From Pseudofrankia coriaricola (GTDB lineage Bacteria; Actinomycetota; Actinomycetes; Frankiales; Frankiaceae), in contig NZ_MBLO01000058.1 of NCBI RefSeq assembly GCF_001854805.1, forward strand, positions 1 to 64,000: DNA of 64,000 bases. The letters run 5' to 3'. This document shows, piece after piece, positions 20,391 to 29,026 of the stretch (within the stretch, counting starts at the first letter, position 1; each line of letters opens with the position of its first letter). Under the pieces are notes generated by a model. It had not been told where the DNA came from. It made no database searches and saw only the letters and a list, made by a program, of their open reading frames with translations. The translations under genes and the position numbers were made by a program.

Positions 20391-20570
20391 GGCGTGCTTC
20401 GCCTGCACATGTAGCACCCCCCAGCCGACCGCGTCAGAGTGCTCACGTTCCGATACAGCCGGCTCACGCGGAGTCTGCCCATGCGGAGTCCGCTGAAATC
20501 GGCTCAACCGCGTGACCAGCGCGGACGCCCAGCCGGCGGGGTTCCGGCCGGCCGCCCGGCCGGCGCGCCG

Positions 20571-23078
20571 TCAGTCCCCTCGGCGGCGCGCGATGTCCAC
20601 CGGCTCCTTCCCGGCGACCAGCCACCCGCCGACCGCGGCCGCCAAAGGCACCCCGATCAGGAACAGCAGCGGGTAGATCGTCGGTATGCGGCCGAACACC
20701 GCGAGGTCGTGCCGGTACACCGCCAGCAGGCCGAGCCCGGCGCCGGCCGTTCCCAGCAGCACCCCGAGCAGGGCGAGGCCGCCGGCCGTCGCCGCCGTCA
20801 GGGTGCGCCGGATCCCGGCGGTCGCGCCGGTGGCCGTCAGGGTCCGCAGGTCGGCGGCGCCCTCGCCCCGGATGAGGCCGACAGCCATCGCCAGCACGGT
20901 GAGCGCGACGAGCAGCCCGCCGGCCGTGGAACCGGCCCGGACCGTCCCGACAGCCCCCTGCCCGTCCCGGGCCTCGATGGTCAGCCCGGCCTCGGCGGCG
21001 ATGCGACGGGCCGCGGCGAGCTGGTCCGCTGCGAAAGGCTGGGCGGACTCGACCAGCCAGCCGGCGCGCACGGGCGTGAGTCCCCACCGGCGCACCGCGC
21101 CGGCGGTGAGCAGCGTGTCCGGGAGCGAGGTGTAGCCGCTGCCACGGATCCGCGTGATGGACGGATCTGTCTGGGTGCGGTCGGCCGCCTTGAACAGGAC
21201 CAGGTGGCCGGCGCGGCTGGTGACCACCTCGGTGGACGCCGGGATCCTTGCCGGGTCGGCGCCGAGCAGCCGCAGCAGCTCCGGCGTGGCGACATAGACC
21301 ACCACTGCCTCGGAGACGTTCTCGCTCCTCGGGATGCCGAACTCCTGGGCGTGCCGGACGGGCTCGCCGCTCGCCACCCCGGCCTCGGCCGGCGCGGCGG
21401 GGTCGTACGCCATGTCCAGCGGGAGGACGGTCGGGCCTGGCAGCCCGGTCGTCATCCGGCCGACCGCCGTCGACAGGTCCCGCAGTTGTTGCTCGGTCCG
21501 GATGGGGATGAGCGAGGGCGGGTCACCGGGCCGGGCGATACGGACGATCAGCTGACGGTCACTCAGGTTGCCGGTCGTCGGGGTCGCCTGGATGTCCGTC
21601 GCCACGATGACGATGGCCACGGGGACGCCGAGCGCCAGGCTGATCGCGGCCAGGGCCGCCCCGGCGCGCGCCTGGTGGCGTGCCAGGTCGCGCAGGGCCA
21701 GCCGGACCGCGATAGGGGCGCGGGCGCCGAGCCACCCGAGCAGCCTGATCGCGAACGGCGCCGCGAACGGAATCGCCAGCGCCGTGGCCAGCGTGCCCCC
21801 GACCGTCAGCGCCGGGCTGTCCTTCTCCCCCGCGGCGAGGCAGCCGAGCCCCACGGCGAGGAGGACCGCGGCGAGCGCCGCCGGTCGCCGGGTGGACCGC
21901 GGCGCGGGCGGGCGGCCCGCGAGCGCGAGCGTGACCGGGAGCCGGGACACCGTCCGGGCCGGCCACCACGCCGCCGCGGCCGACATCGCCACCGCCAGCA
22001 CCGCGACGGCACCGACCAGGAACCACGGGATGTTGAGCCGGTCCACCCGGTGTCCCGTGGCCGACGTCAGCCAGCCCGTCGCCAGCGGCCAGAGAGCGAG
22101 CCCGGCGACGGTGCCGGCGACCGCTCCGACCAGGCCGACCAGCAGACCGGTGGCGATCATCACCAGTCGGATGTGCCGGGCCGTCGCGCCGACGGCGGCG
22201 AGCATGCCGAGCTGGCGCAGCCGGCGGTGGGCAAGGGCGCCGAACCCGGCGGCGGCAACGAACGCGACCAGGAGCAGCAGGATCGTCGCCCCGGCGAGGA
22301 TCAGCGTGACGATCACGAGACGCTGGTTGTCGGGCCCCTGGCCGAGGCGCTGCGTCGACGTCGAGAGGCGCTGGTCGTCGGTGTGGCGCACATCGGCCCC
22401 GACGAACACCGACGCCGTGCTCGGCGGCGGGCCGGTCGAGGGTGCCACCAGAACGAAGGCGTCCTTCAGGTCGCTGGGGTTCTCGACGATGCCGACGATC
22501 GTCCGCGGGTGCCCGTCCAGCCCGACGCTGCCACCGAGCCGCAGGTCGAGCAGTTCGGCCATCCCCGCGGTGATGGCCGCCTCGCCGGGCCCGGACGGGT
22601 AGCGGCCACGGACGAGGCCGAGGAGCTGAGCGGTATACGTGCCGCGCGGCACCTGCGCGCGGTAGTCGACCGGGAGCGCGAGTCCCGGAGCGGTCCGTGC
22701 GGTGTGACCGACGACGTCGACCACCCCGAACCGGGCACGCAGGGTGGCGATGTCCGCGGCGACCGCCTGGGGATTGTTCCGCGCGCTCAGGACGTACACG
22801 CTGTCGGCCGTGCCCAGGACCGGGTCGGACGACGGCGGGGCGTTGTAGAGGGCGGTGCCTCCGAACACGGCGACGGACACCGTGAGCAGGAGCAGGAGCG
22901 TCACCAGCACCTGGGAGCGCCACTCGCGGCGCAGCATCCGCCACGCCCACCGCACCATCGCCCGCCGGGCCGGGAACCCTCCTCCGGCCGGGCCACGCCT
23001 GGCCGGGCCGTCCGGTGCTGGACCGGGGCCGGGAGCAGGGGCCGGGGCGGGCGGGCGCGGTGGCGCCTGCACGCTCAT
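20571..23078 (-). CDS. ABC transporter FtsX/MacB-type permease
   Basis: 835 residues from ATG 23078, overlapping the ATPase stop (ATGA, 23075-23078). After a Pro/Ala-rich cytoplasmic leader, a first membrane helix (VLVTLLLLLTVSVAVFGGTA) is followed by a large extracellular domain, then FtsX cores with helices near ILLLLVAFVAAAGFGALAHR and further pairs through to the C-terminus, about ten in total. This is the two-FtsX-core layout of actinobacterial export permeases. With the ATPase and PadR gene it forms one operon, probably for efflux of a peptide, lipid or drug, or for envelope stress. Confidence 0.92.
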   Translation of the reverse strand: MSVQAPPRPPAPAPAPGPGPAPDGPARRGPAGGGFPARRAMVRWAWRMLRREWRSQVLVTLLLLLTVSVAVFGGTALYNAPPSSDPVLGTADSVYVLSARNNPQAVAADIATLRARFGVVDVVGHTARTAPGLALPVDYRAQVPRGTYTAQLLGLVRGRYPSGPGEAAITAGMAELLDLRLGGSVGLDGHPRTIVGIVENPSDLKDAFVLVAPSTGPPPSTASVFVGADVRHTDDQRLSTSTQRLGQGPDNQRLVIVTLILAGATILLLLVAFVAAAGFGALAHRRLRQLGMLAAVGATARHIRLVMIATGLLVGLVGAVAGTVAGLALWPLATGWLTSATGHRVDRLNIPWFLVGAVAVLAVAMSAAAAWWPARTVSRLPVTLALAGRPPAPRSTRRPAALAAVLLAVGLGCLAAGEKDSPALTVGGTLATALAIPFAAPFAIRLLGWLGARAPIAVRLALRDLARHQARAGAALAAISLALGVPVAIVIVATDIQATPTTGNLSDRQLIVRIARPGDPPSLIPIRTEQQLRDLSTAVGRMTTGLPGPTVLPLDMAYDPAAPAEAGVASGEPVRHAQEFGIPRSENVSEAVVVYVATPELLRLLGADPARIPASTEVVTSRAGHLVLFKAADRTQTDPSITRIRGSGYTSLPDTLLTAGAVRRWGLTPVRAGWLVESAQPFAADQLAAARRIAAEAGLTIEARDGQGAVGTVRAGSTAGGLLVALTVLAMAVGLIRGEGAADLRTLTATGATAGIRRTLTAATAGGLALLGVLLGTAGAGLGLLAVYRHDLAVFGRIPTIYPLLFLIGVPLAAAVGGWLVAGKEPVDIARRRGD

Positions 23079-23803
23079 CGGGGTGCGTCCGCGGTGAGCA
23101 GCGACTCCGGGCCGGCCGCCGGCCCGGACTCGTCCACCATCACGCCGTCGCGGACGAACACGACCCGGTCGGCCCACGCGGCGAGCTGGGCGTCGTGGGT
23201 GGCCAGCACCGCGGCCACCCCCGCCTTGCACGCCCTGCGCAGCAGCCGCATGACGGCCTCGCCGGTCTGGGTGTCCAGCGCGCCGCTGGGCTCGTCCGCC
23301 AGCAGCAGCCGGCGCTCGCCGACGAGCGCGCGGGCGATCGCGACCCGCTGGCGCTGCCCGCCCGACAGCTCGTCGGGGAAGCTGCCGGCCCGGTCGGCGA
23401 GATCCAGGTCGGTCAGGACCCGCCGCGCGGCCGCGGACGCCTTCCTGGCCCGCACCCCGTCCAGCTCCAGCGGCAGCGCGATGTTCTCCGTGGCGGTGAG
23501 CCCGGGGAGCAGGTTGTAGTCCTGGAAGACGTAGCCGATGTGGCGGCGTCGCATCCGGGCCCGGTCGCCCGCCGGCATGCCGGCAATCGAGGTGCCCTCG
23601 ACCAGGACCTCGCCGCTGGTCGGCTGCTCCAGGCTTCCCGCGATGGTGAGCAGGGTGGACTTGCCGGAACCGCTCGGCCCCATCACGGCGACCATCTCGC
23701 CGGCCCGGACGGTCAGGTCGATGTCGGTCAGCGCGTGCACCTCGGTCGCGCCCGAGCCGTACACCTTCGTCACGCCGCGCAGCTCGAGGATGGTGGTCGT
23801 CAT
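23075..23803 (-). CDS. ABC transporter ATP-binding protein (LolD/MacB type)
   Basis: 242 residues from ATG 23803. Walker A is GPSGSGKST, the signature is LSGGQRQRVAIARAL, and Walker B is RLLLADEPSGALDTQTGEAV, typical of MacB/LolD ATPases that drive FtsX permeases by mechanotransmission. Q-loop VFQDYNLLPGL is present. Both ends overlap neighbours by ATGA (PadR before, permease after). Upstream in-frame starts to 23941 lie inside the PadR gene and are not needed. Confidence 0.95.
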   Translation of the reverse strand: MTTTILELRGVTKVYGSGATEVHALTDIDLTVRAGEMVAVMGPSGSGKSTLLTIAGSLEQPTSGEVLVEGTSIAGMPAGDRARMRRRHIGYVFQDYNLLPGLTATENIALPLELDGVRARKASAAARRVLTDLDLADRAGSFPDELSGGQRQRVAIARALVGERRLLLADEPSGALDTQTGEAVMRLLRRACKAGVAAVLATHDAQLAAWADRVVFVRDGVMVDESGPAAGPESLLTADAPR

Positions 23804-24414
23804 CGGGCCGCCCTCGCGCCCGTGCCGCGCCGCGCCGGCGCGGCCGACGCGGCGGTGTGGTTCGCGGCCGTCGAAGGGACGGCCGGGGGAACGGCCACCG
23901 GTGTGTGGTGGCGCAGGCGCGCGTCCGCGGAGTCCAGCCACCGGACGAAGGCCTCCAGCCGGAAGATCTCGGCGTCCGCGACGAGGAGCAGGCCGAGGTC
24001 GTCCTCGGCGGCGTCCTGCTTCAACCGGGTGAACCGGCTCATCGTCTCGACCAGGTGGCGCCGGTGCGCCTGGATGATCTGGGCGACGTCGACGCCGGGC
24101 AGCCGCGCCGCCACTAGGATCTTGATGACCAGCTCGTCGCGGGGCGGAGCCTCGGCGGCGGGCGGTGTCCGCAGCCAGGCGGCCAGCTCCTCGCCGCCCT
24201 CCGGCGTGATCCGGTAGGCCTTCTGCGGCCCCGGCTCCTCGCCGTCGTCGGACGCGACCAGGCCGTCCCGATCGAGGCGTGCCACGGTCGTATAGACCTG
24301 GCCGACGTTGAGCGGCCAGATCTCACCGGTGCGCGCCTCGAACTCCTGGCGCAGCTGGAGCCCGTACTTCGGCCCCTCGCTCAGCAGGGCCAGCAGGGCA
24401 TGTCGCACGCTCAT
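23800..24414 (-). CDS. PadR-family transcriptional regulator
   Basis: 204 residues from ATG 24414 (an ATG at 24423 adds three). The winged helix-turn-helix is typical: SVRHALLALLSEGPKYGLQL, VGQVYTTVARLDRDGLV. A C-terminal dimerisation part (Vir_C-like) follows, then an Ala-rich tail. It is the first gene of the operon and overlaps the ATPase start by ATGA. A doubled palindrome directly upstream (24435-24457) is the likely operator, so it should repress itself and the transporter until an exported compound binds. Confidence 0.93.
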   Translation of the reverse strand: MSVRHALLALLSEGPKYGLQLRQEFEARTGEIWPLNVGQVYTTVARLDRDGLVASDDGEEPGPQKAYRITPEGGEELAAWLRTPPAAEAPPRDELVIKILVAARLPGVDVAQIIQAHRRHLVETMSRFTRLKQDAAEDDLGLLLVADAEIFRLEAFVRWLDSADARLRHHTPVAVPPAVPSTAANHTAASAAPARRGTGARAAR

Positions 24415-24430
24415 GGGCACCATCCCTTCG

Positions 24431-24458
24431 GGGTATACCCGGTATCATACCCGGTATA
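24431..24458. promoter_or_regulatory. Doubled PadR operator
   Basis: The palindrome ATACCCGGTAT occurs twice, at 24435-24445 and 24447-24457, with one base between. The first overlaps GGGTATACCC (24431-24440). Centres are 12 bp apart, about one helical turn. The site starts 17-21 bases upstream of the PadR start. Confidence 0.8.
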
Positions 24459-24540
24459 TGGCGACCGTCCGCAACCCCCGACCAGTGCCGTGACCGATGA
24501 GCGCGGGGCGGCGGCCAGGCATCGAGATCGCCGCACCCGC

Positions 24541-24576
24541 CCGCGCACCAGCCCGCGCACCAGCCCGCGCACCAGC
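24541..24576. repeat. Three 12-bp tandem repeats
   Basis: CCGCGCACCAGC is repeated three times without change in the divergent space between the PadR operon and the lipase gene. No gene; likely slippage. Confidence 0.9.
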
Positions 24577-24710
24577 CAGCCAGCTGGCATCGGATGGCCG
24601 ACACCGAGGGCGTGGCCCGGTCGGCGTCCGGCGCGTCGCGGAACTGCCCACGAAACTGGGGCCGACAAGGCTGGCCGCGGAAAACGAGGGCGGAACGCGA
24701 GGGCCGAAAA

Positions 24711-25979
24711 ATGCTGGTAAGTAATGCCCAGGTATTGAGTTACGATGATATTCGGCCATATAAGTACGACACGAAGAACAAGGGATTCCCCGTATATCGG
24801 GGTCTGGAACGGCGCCTGGCCGGGCTCACGTGCGACGACCAGCCGGACGACGTGGTCCGCCATGTTCTGGCGGTCTGTTCCGGGTACGCGTACGGGGAGG
24901 TCGAGTCCACCCAGCGCGACCCCGACGAGCTGCGGGGCATCAACGCGCTGTCCGCCATGCTGGTGCGGATGGGCCTGCCCCGCAACAGGTGCCGCATCAT
25001 CACCGAGCGAAACGACGCCATGCTCATCCGCTCGACGGTCTTCGTCGTGCAGAGCGAGAAAAGGGACGTCGTCATCCTCGTGTACCGCGGCACCGACCCG
25101 TCGAGCCTGATGAACTGGCTCACCGACATGGAGATCCACTCGCGCGAGCCCAGCCTGGTCGATCTCGGTGGTCACCGCGCCTACCCCGTGCACGGCGGCT
25201 TCTACCGGAACCTGCGGTCGACCAGGTCCGAGGTCCTGCGGACACTTCAGTTCGCGATGGCGAGGCGGCCCCTGGAAGACGCAGGCAAGGCTTCACCCCG
25301 GCCGGCGCGGCTCCCCGCCCGCGAAAGGCCGGCGCTCTACGTCACGGGCCACAGCCTCGGCGGGGCCATGGCCGCGATCATGGGCCTGATGCTCATGACC
25401 GACCCCGCGTACCAGGACGAGCTCGGCACGGCGCTGCGGGCCGTCTACACCTTCGGCCAGCCCATGATCGGCCCGGCCGGGATCGACGAGGGCTACGAAG
25501 CCGTGCCGCCCCAGTACCGGGCGCCGGTGCTCCGCTACATCTACCGGCAGGATCCGGTACCCCGGGTGCCGGCCGCCGATCTCGGCCCCTTCGCCCATTT
25601 CGGCGCCGAGTACCGCTACAACGGCAAGTGGACGGAAAGCGCCCGGCCAATCCGCCCGATGGCCAGCATTCTTGGCCTCGGCGGGGCCTTCCTCGCGTTC
25701 CCCATGGAACAGATCCCCATTTTCAACGGGCTGCTGCCCTATACGATCTCCGATCACTTCCCGCAGAACTACATCGAAGCCTGCGCCAACCATCGCAGCG
25801 AGTATGGCGACGACCGGATGGAAAACATCTCCGATCTTTCTCGAGGACACCTTCCGACAGTTGTCCCGCTGCCGTCGATGAGGCACCTGCCGCTGTCGAG
25901 GGCCTGGCCGCTCGCCGCCCGTCTCCCGATCCCCGTCCTCGGTTCCCTGCGGCTCCTGCGGGACCTCACCCGACGATGA
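24711..25979 (+). CDS. Lipase class 3 family protein
   Basis: 422 residues from ATG 24711, chosen because the conserved sequence begins there and GAGGG precedes it. The nucleophile elbow is TGHSLGG (Ser about 216), inside an alpha/beta hydrolase frame: VILVYRGTDPSSLMNWLTD earlier, YRQDPVPRVP (Asp about 281) and SDHFPQNYIEA (His about 350) later, matching the lipase_3 triad order. No signal peptide is evident, so it may be cytosolic or exported another way. An insert of about 25 residues after RRPLEDAGK is basic and Pro-rich. Likely acyl-ester hydrolase; substrate unknown. Confidence 0.9.
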   Translation: MLVSNAQVLSYDDIRPYKYDTKNKGFPVYRGLERRLAGLTCDDQPDDVVRHVLAVCSGYAYGEVESTQRDPDELRGINALSAMLVRMGLPRNRCRIITERNDAMLIRSTVFVVQSEKRDVVILVYRGTDPSSLMNWLTDMEIHSREPSLVDLGGHRAYPVHGGFYRNLRSTRSEVLRTLQFAMARRPLEDAGKASPRPARLPARERPALYVTGHSLGGAMAAIMGLMLMTDPAYQDELGTALRAVYTFGQPMIGPAGIDEGYEAVPPQYRAPVLRYIYRQDPVPRVPAADLGPFAHFGAEYRYNGKWTESARPIRPMASILGLGGAFLAFPMEQIPIFNGLLPYTISDHFPQNYIEACANHRSEYGDDRMENISDLSRGHLPTVVPLPSMRHLPLSRAWPLAARLPIPVLGSLRLLRDLTRR

Positions 25980-26015
25980 CGAGCCCGCAAGCCCCATCCG
26001 TCACGCCGAGGCCGA

Positions 26016-26055
26016 GGCCGGGGCGGCAGCTGCCGACGCGTCTGCCGCCCCGGCC
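26016..26055. terminator. Perfect 14-bp hairpin between convergent genes
   Basis: GGCCGGGGCGGCAG (26016-26029) pairs exactly with CTGCCGCCCCGGCC (26042-26055) around a 12-base loop. It lies between the lipase end (25979) and the VOC gene end (26088), serving both. Confidence 0.8.
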
Positions 26056-26087
26056 GCGGCCGGATGCTCATCCGCCGACGAGGGGGG

Positions 26088-26414
26088 TCAGGGGCCGGCG
26101 ATGTCGAACAGGTTGCCCTCCGGGTCGGCCAGGGTCGTCCAGCCGTCGTGGTCGGCGACCCGCTTCGCGCCGAGGCCGACCGCCCGGTCGACCTCGACGG
26201 CCGGGTCGGTGGCCGCCAGGTCGACGTGCAGCACGTTCTTACCGGGGTTCTTGTCCGGGACGAGCGCGAAGGATAGCGGGGGCGTGCTCGTGACGGTCGC
26301 CCAGTCGGCGGTGGCGCCGTCGGCGATCGGCGCGCCGAGCAGGTCGGACCAGAACCGCGCGAGCGCGAGCGTGTCGGTGCTGTCGACGACCACGCTGGCC
26401 ATGGCGAGAGACAT
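26088..26414 (-). CDS. VOC-family protein (glyoxalase-like)
   Basis: 108 residues, a single VOC module: ASVVVDSTDTLALARFWSDL at the start, KNVLHVDLAATDPAVEVDRA in the middle, and ADPEGNLFDIAGP at the end, where the family has its DPEGN turn. Of the usual metal ligands, the His in VLHVDL is kept but the terminal Glu reads Asp in FDIAG. It lies 96 bases downstream of the MerR gene on the same strand, so it may be part of that regulator's transcript. Probable small-molecule binding or antibiotic sequestration; unproven. Confidence 0.85.
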   Translation of the reverse strand: MSLAMASVVVDSTDTLALARFWSDLLGAPIADGATADWATVTSTPPLSFALVPDKNPGKNVLHVDLAATDPAVEVDRAVGLGAKRVADHDGWTTLADPEGNLFDIAGP

Positions 26415-26510
26415 CGGAGGTTCCTTTCGGTTGGGTCGGTCAGATCGGTGGGTCGGTCAGGCGGGCGCCTCGGCCTTGTTCCAGAGGGGCGCGACCAGGC
26501 GAAGCCGTTC

Positions 26511-27350
26511 TCAGGCGGTGGCCCGGACGGGCCAGTAGACGTCGGTACGAGCGACGGAAGGGTCGTCGCCGTCCGGCCCGACGCGGTAGACCTCGCGGAT
26601 CGCGTCCGGGAGGCCGGCCGCGTGGCGGACGACATGGCTGCCGAGCGCGCCGTACGTGCGGTCGAAGTCGTCGAACCCGCCGAGGTGCTCGGCGACAGCG
26701 AACCGTCCGCCGGCCAGTTCGATGCTCTCGACGCCCGCGGCGACATCCCGCGCGCGAGGCGCCGCACCGCGCGGGACCGGCACGAACGCGACGACCTCGC
26801 CGCGCTCGTCCTCGAAGTACTCGTGGGCCCAGGTCGCCCCATGTGGCCCGGCCGCGCGCGCGTCGACGTGGGCGAGCGCGGAGTCCAGCAGCAGCCGCGC
26901 GTCCGCGTACCAGCCACCAGCGTCGAGGGCCGCCACGGTCGCACGCACGGCGAAGACCGGCTGGACCGGCACGTCCAGGAACGTCACAGCCAGCGGCGCG
27001 GACGGCGCGGACGAGAGCAGCTCGCGCAGCGAGGCGACGACGCCCCGTGTTCTGGCGAGCTCCGCCTCCATCCGCTCCAGGTGGGACCGGATGGTCGCGT
27101 CGCGCGCAACGTCGTCGGGCGCCCGCAGAACCGCGCGCACCTCCGGCACCGGCATGTCCAGATCCCGCAGCCGGCGGATCAGATGCGCCCGCGGGACCTG
27201 GTCCAGCGAGTAGCGCCGGTAGCCGGTCGACGGGTCGATCGCGGCTGGCTCCAGCAGGCCGACGTCGTGATAATGCCGCAGCGTCTTGACGCTCAGGTAG
27301 GTGAGCCGGGAGAACTCACCGATCGACACGACGGGGTCCGGTTCGAACAT
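26511..27350 (-). CDS. MerR-family regulator with GyrI-like effector domain
   Basis: 279 residues. N-terminal MerR DNA-binding region: VSIGEFSRLTYLSVKTLRHY then HDVGLLEPAAIDPSTGYRRY, followed by a helical coiled-coil dimer segment (about 80-120) and a C-terminal effector-binding domain of the BmrR/GyrI kind (about 130-279; DVYWPVRATA at the end). It is likely to bind hydrophobic or cationic drugs. The ATG is at the predicted transcription start, so its own mRNA would be leaderless. A near-perfect MerR operator lies in its promoter. Confidence 0.93.
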   Translation of the reverse strand: MFEPDPVVSIGEFSRLTYLSVKTLRHYHDVGLLEPAAIDPSTGYRRYSLDQVPRAHLIRRLRDLDMPVPEVRAVLRAPDDVARDATIRSHLERMEAELARTRGVVASLRELLSSAPSAPLAVTFLDVPVQPVFAVRATVAALDAGGWYADARLLLDSALAHVDARAAGPHGATWAHEYFEDERGEVVAFVPVPRGAAPRARDVAAGVESIELAGGRFAVAEHLGGFDDFDRTYGALGSHVVRHAAGLPDAIREVYRVGPDGDDPSVARTDVYWPVRATA

Positions 27351-27356
27351 GGGTCG

Positions 27357-27387
27357 AGCTTCGACCCTCCGGCAACGGGAGAGTCAA
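27357..27387 (-). promoter_or_regulatory. MerR operator inside a 19-bp-spaced promoter
   Basis: On the minus strand, -35 TTGACT (27382-27387) and a -10-like GAAGCT (27357-27362) are 19 bp apart, the long spacing MerR activators use. The dyad GACTCTCC...GGAGGGTC spans 27363-27385 within the spacer. The expected start is at or beside the ATG at 27350. Confidence 0.75.
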
Positions 27388-27411
27388 CACCACCCGGGCG
27401 GACGGCAGGGA

Positions 27412-27666
27412 ACGCCGGTGTTCGCCGACCTCTCCGGGCTGCCGCCCCTGCTGGTGCAGGTGGGGGCACATGAGATCCTGCTCGACGACGCGGTGCGCCT
27501 CGCCGGTCAGGCCGGCGCCCACGACGTCGACGTCACGCTGGAGATCTGGCCGGGCGTACCGCACGTGTTCCAGAACTTCGCGGGGGCGCTGGAGGAGGCC
27601 GACGAGGCACTCGACCGGGCCGGCCAGTTCCTGTCACGGTGCCTCGCGGCATCACCAGCGTCCTGA
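27412..27666 (+). pseudogene. C-terminal fragment of an alpha/beta hydrolase (HSL-type esterase)
   Basis: The frame contains FADLSGLPPLLVQVGAHEIL and TLEIWPGVPHVFQNFAGAL, the terminal blocks of hormone-sensitive-lipase-type esterases carrying the Asp and His of the triad. The nucleophile region (GDSAGG) and oxyanion HGG are missing, since only about 85 residues remain. The break falls about 25 bases from the MerR operator, so the original gene, once divergent from merR, was probably deleted at its 5' end. No proper start remains. Confidence 0.75.
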
Positions 27667-27738
27667 CGATCACCAGCGTCCCGACGCCGCGGCCCGGCTG
27701 CCGCCGAGGGCATCGCCCGGCATCGAGGACAGCCGCGG

Positions 27739-28569
27739 CTACGGCTTGCGGCCGATTCCGCCAGCCATGAGACGCTGCCCCACTGTCAGCGGGGGGCTCA
27801 CCGGCTCGTCCGGCCGCCATTCGGGCAGGTAGACGACGCCTGGATCCAGCAGTTCCAGCCCGCTGAAGTACCCAGCTATTTCATCCAGGGTGCGGAACCG
27901 CCCGGTGCCGAGATCCCGGAGCATGGCGTCCTCAAGCGCCACGGCGTCCGGGCTCGACGCGCAGAAATGGGTCAGGAAGAGATAGCTGCCCGACGGAATG
28001 GCGTCCAGGTAGGCGGCCACGATCCCGTTGGGGTCCTCGTCGTCGCCAAGATGGTGGATGACGCCGATGAGGAGCACACCCACCGGCTGGGACAGGTCGA
28101 TGTGCTTGGAAATCTCGGGGCGGGCGAGAACGTCGGCCGGATCGCGCAGGTCGGCGGTGACCACGCTCGTGTTGTCGTTCTCGGCCAGCAGAGCACGCCC
28201 GTGCGCGAGCACGATCGGGTCGTTGTCGACGTACACGACCTGGGCGCCCGGTGTCTGGCGCTGGGCCACCTGATGCGTGTTCTCGACGGTCGGCAGGCCC
28301 GAGCCGAGGTCGATGAACTGGCGGATCCCGGCTTCCCTGGTCAGGAAGGTGACGCCCCGGCGGAGGACCGCCCGGTTGTACCGGCCGACGTCACCGATCT
28401 CCGGCACGATCCGCAGCGCCTCGTCGGCGATGGCCCGGTCGACCTCGAAGTTGTCCTTGCCGCCGAGGACGGCGTCATACACCCGGGCGATGCTCGGCCT
28501 GGTCACGTCGATCTCGGCTGGCTCCGCCTGCGTAGCGGCGGCCCCGGGCTCCTGCTGCTGGTTGGACAT
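27739..28569 (-). CDS. SAM-dependent methyltransferase, PF04672 (DUF574) family
   Basis: 276 residues from ATG 28569; a longer frame upstream adds 19 residues of non-family sequence. Signature blocks: RPSIARVYDAVLGGKDNFEV, a motif I FIDLGSGLPTVENTHQVAQ, VVYVDNDPIVLAHGRALL, and VLLIGVIHHLGDDEDP. The family is abundant in actinomycetes and rare elsewhere, and its substrates are mostly unknown. Cytosolic, monocistronic as far as can be seen. Confidence 0.92.
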   Translation of the reverse strand: MSNQQQEPGAAATQAEPAEIDVTRPSIARVYDAVLGGKDNFEVDRAIADEALRIVPEIGDVGRYNRAVLRRGVTFLTREAGIRQFIDLGSGLPTVENTHQVAQRQTPGAQVVYVDNDPIVLAHGRALLAENDNTSVVTADLRDPADVLARPEISKHIDLSQPVGVLLIGVIHHLGDDEDPNGIVAAYLDAIPSGSYLFLTHFCASSPDAVALEDAMLRDLGTGRFRTLDEIAGYFSGLELLDPGVVYLPEWRPDEPVSPPLTVGQRLMAGGIGRKP

Positions 28570-29026
28570 CCACGTCCCTCCTCGTCGAGTCCCGGCCGCC
28601 GAGCGACCCACAGTGTGATCAAGCACCCATGGTCAATGGATCAGCACAATTCCTACACCATCGGCATTTCGCCCTGACACGGACCCACCCCGTTGAGCGA
28701 CCATCGGAGCCAGGGACGCCCTCGCATCCCGGGTATGCCGCCGGGTCATGGTTACTACCAGTAATCGAGCGCCCGAGGCCCTCAGCCTCCCGCCGCAAGG
28801 CCTCCGATCGGTGCTGGACACCACCCGAACCCGCGACGGCGGCAGGTCTCGCGGCACCCGCTTCCGTAGCGGCGAGGTGCTCTGTCGACATCAGTGTTTC
28901 CGGCAACATGGAAACGCGCGGGCACCGGATCCGTGGACAGAATCGGGCTGATGGCGGTGTTGAGCGTCGCGGGCACAACGAGTGCCGATATTCATGGGTC
29001 CGCCCGGATGAGTAGGCGGCACGAGC
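28570..29026. other. Intergenic region before the asparaginase gene
   Basis: About 460 bases between divergent genes. A 128-codon plus-strand frame (28629-29015) is open but has random-looking composition and no ribosome site, so I leave it out. Promoters for both neighbours are expected here; none is clear. Confidence 0.4.

Noticed and set aside
20439-23519. Very long plus-strand open frame (over 1000 codons) opposite the ABC permease
   Set aside because: Composition is Arg/Gly/Asp/Gln-rich with no family motif; it mirrors the codon bias of the real minus-strand permease and ATPase genes.
24541-24576. CRISPR-like short array
   Set aside because: Units are contiguous 12-bp copies without spacers; the same holds for arrays at 15071, 17085, 37529 and 39903.
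28629-29015. 128-codon plus-strand frame between methyltransferase and asparaginase
   Set aside because: No ribosome site and random-like composition; no motif recognised.
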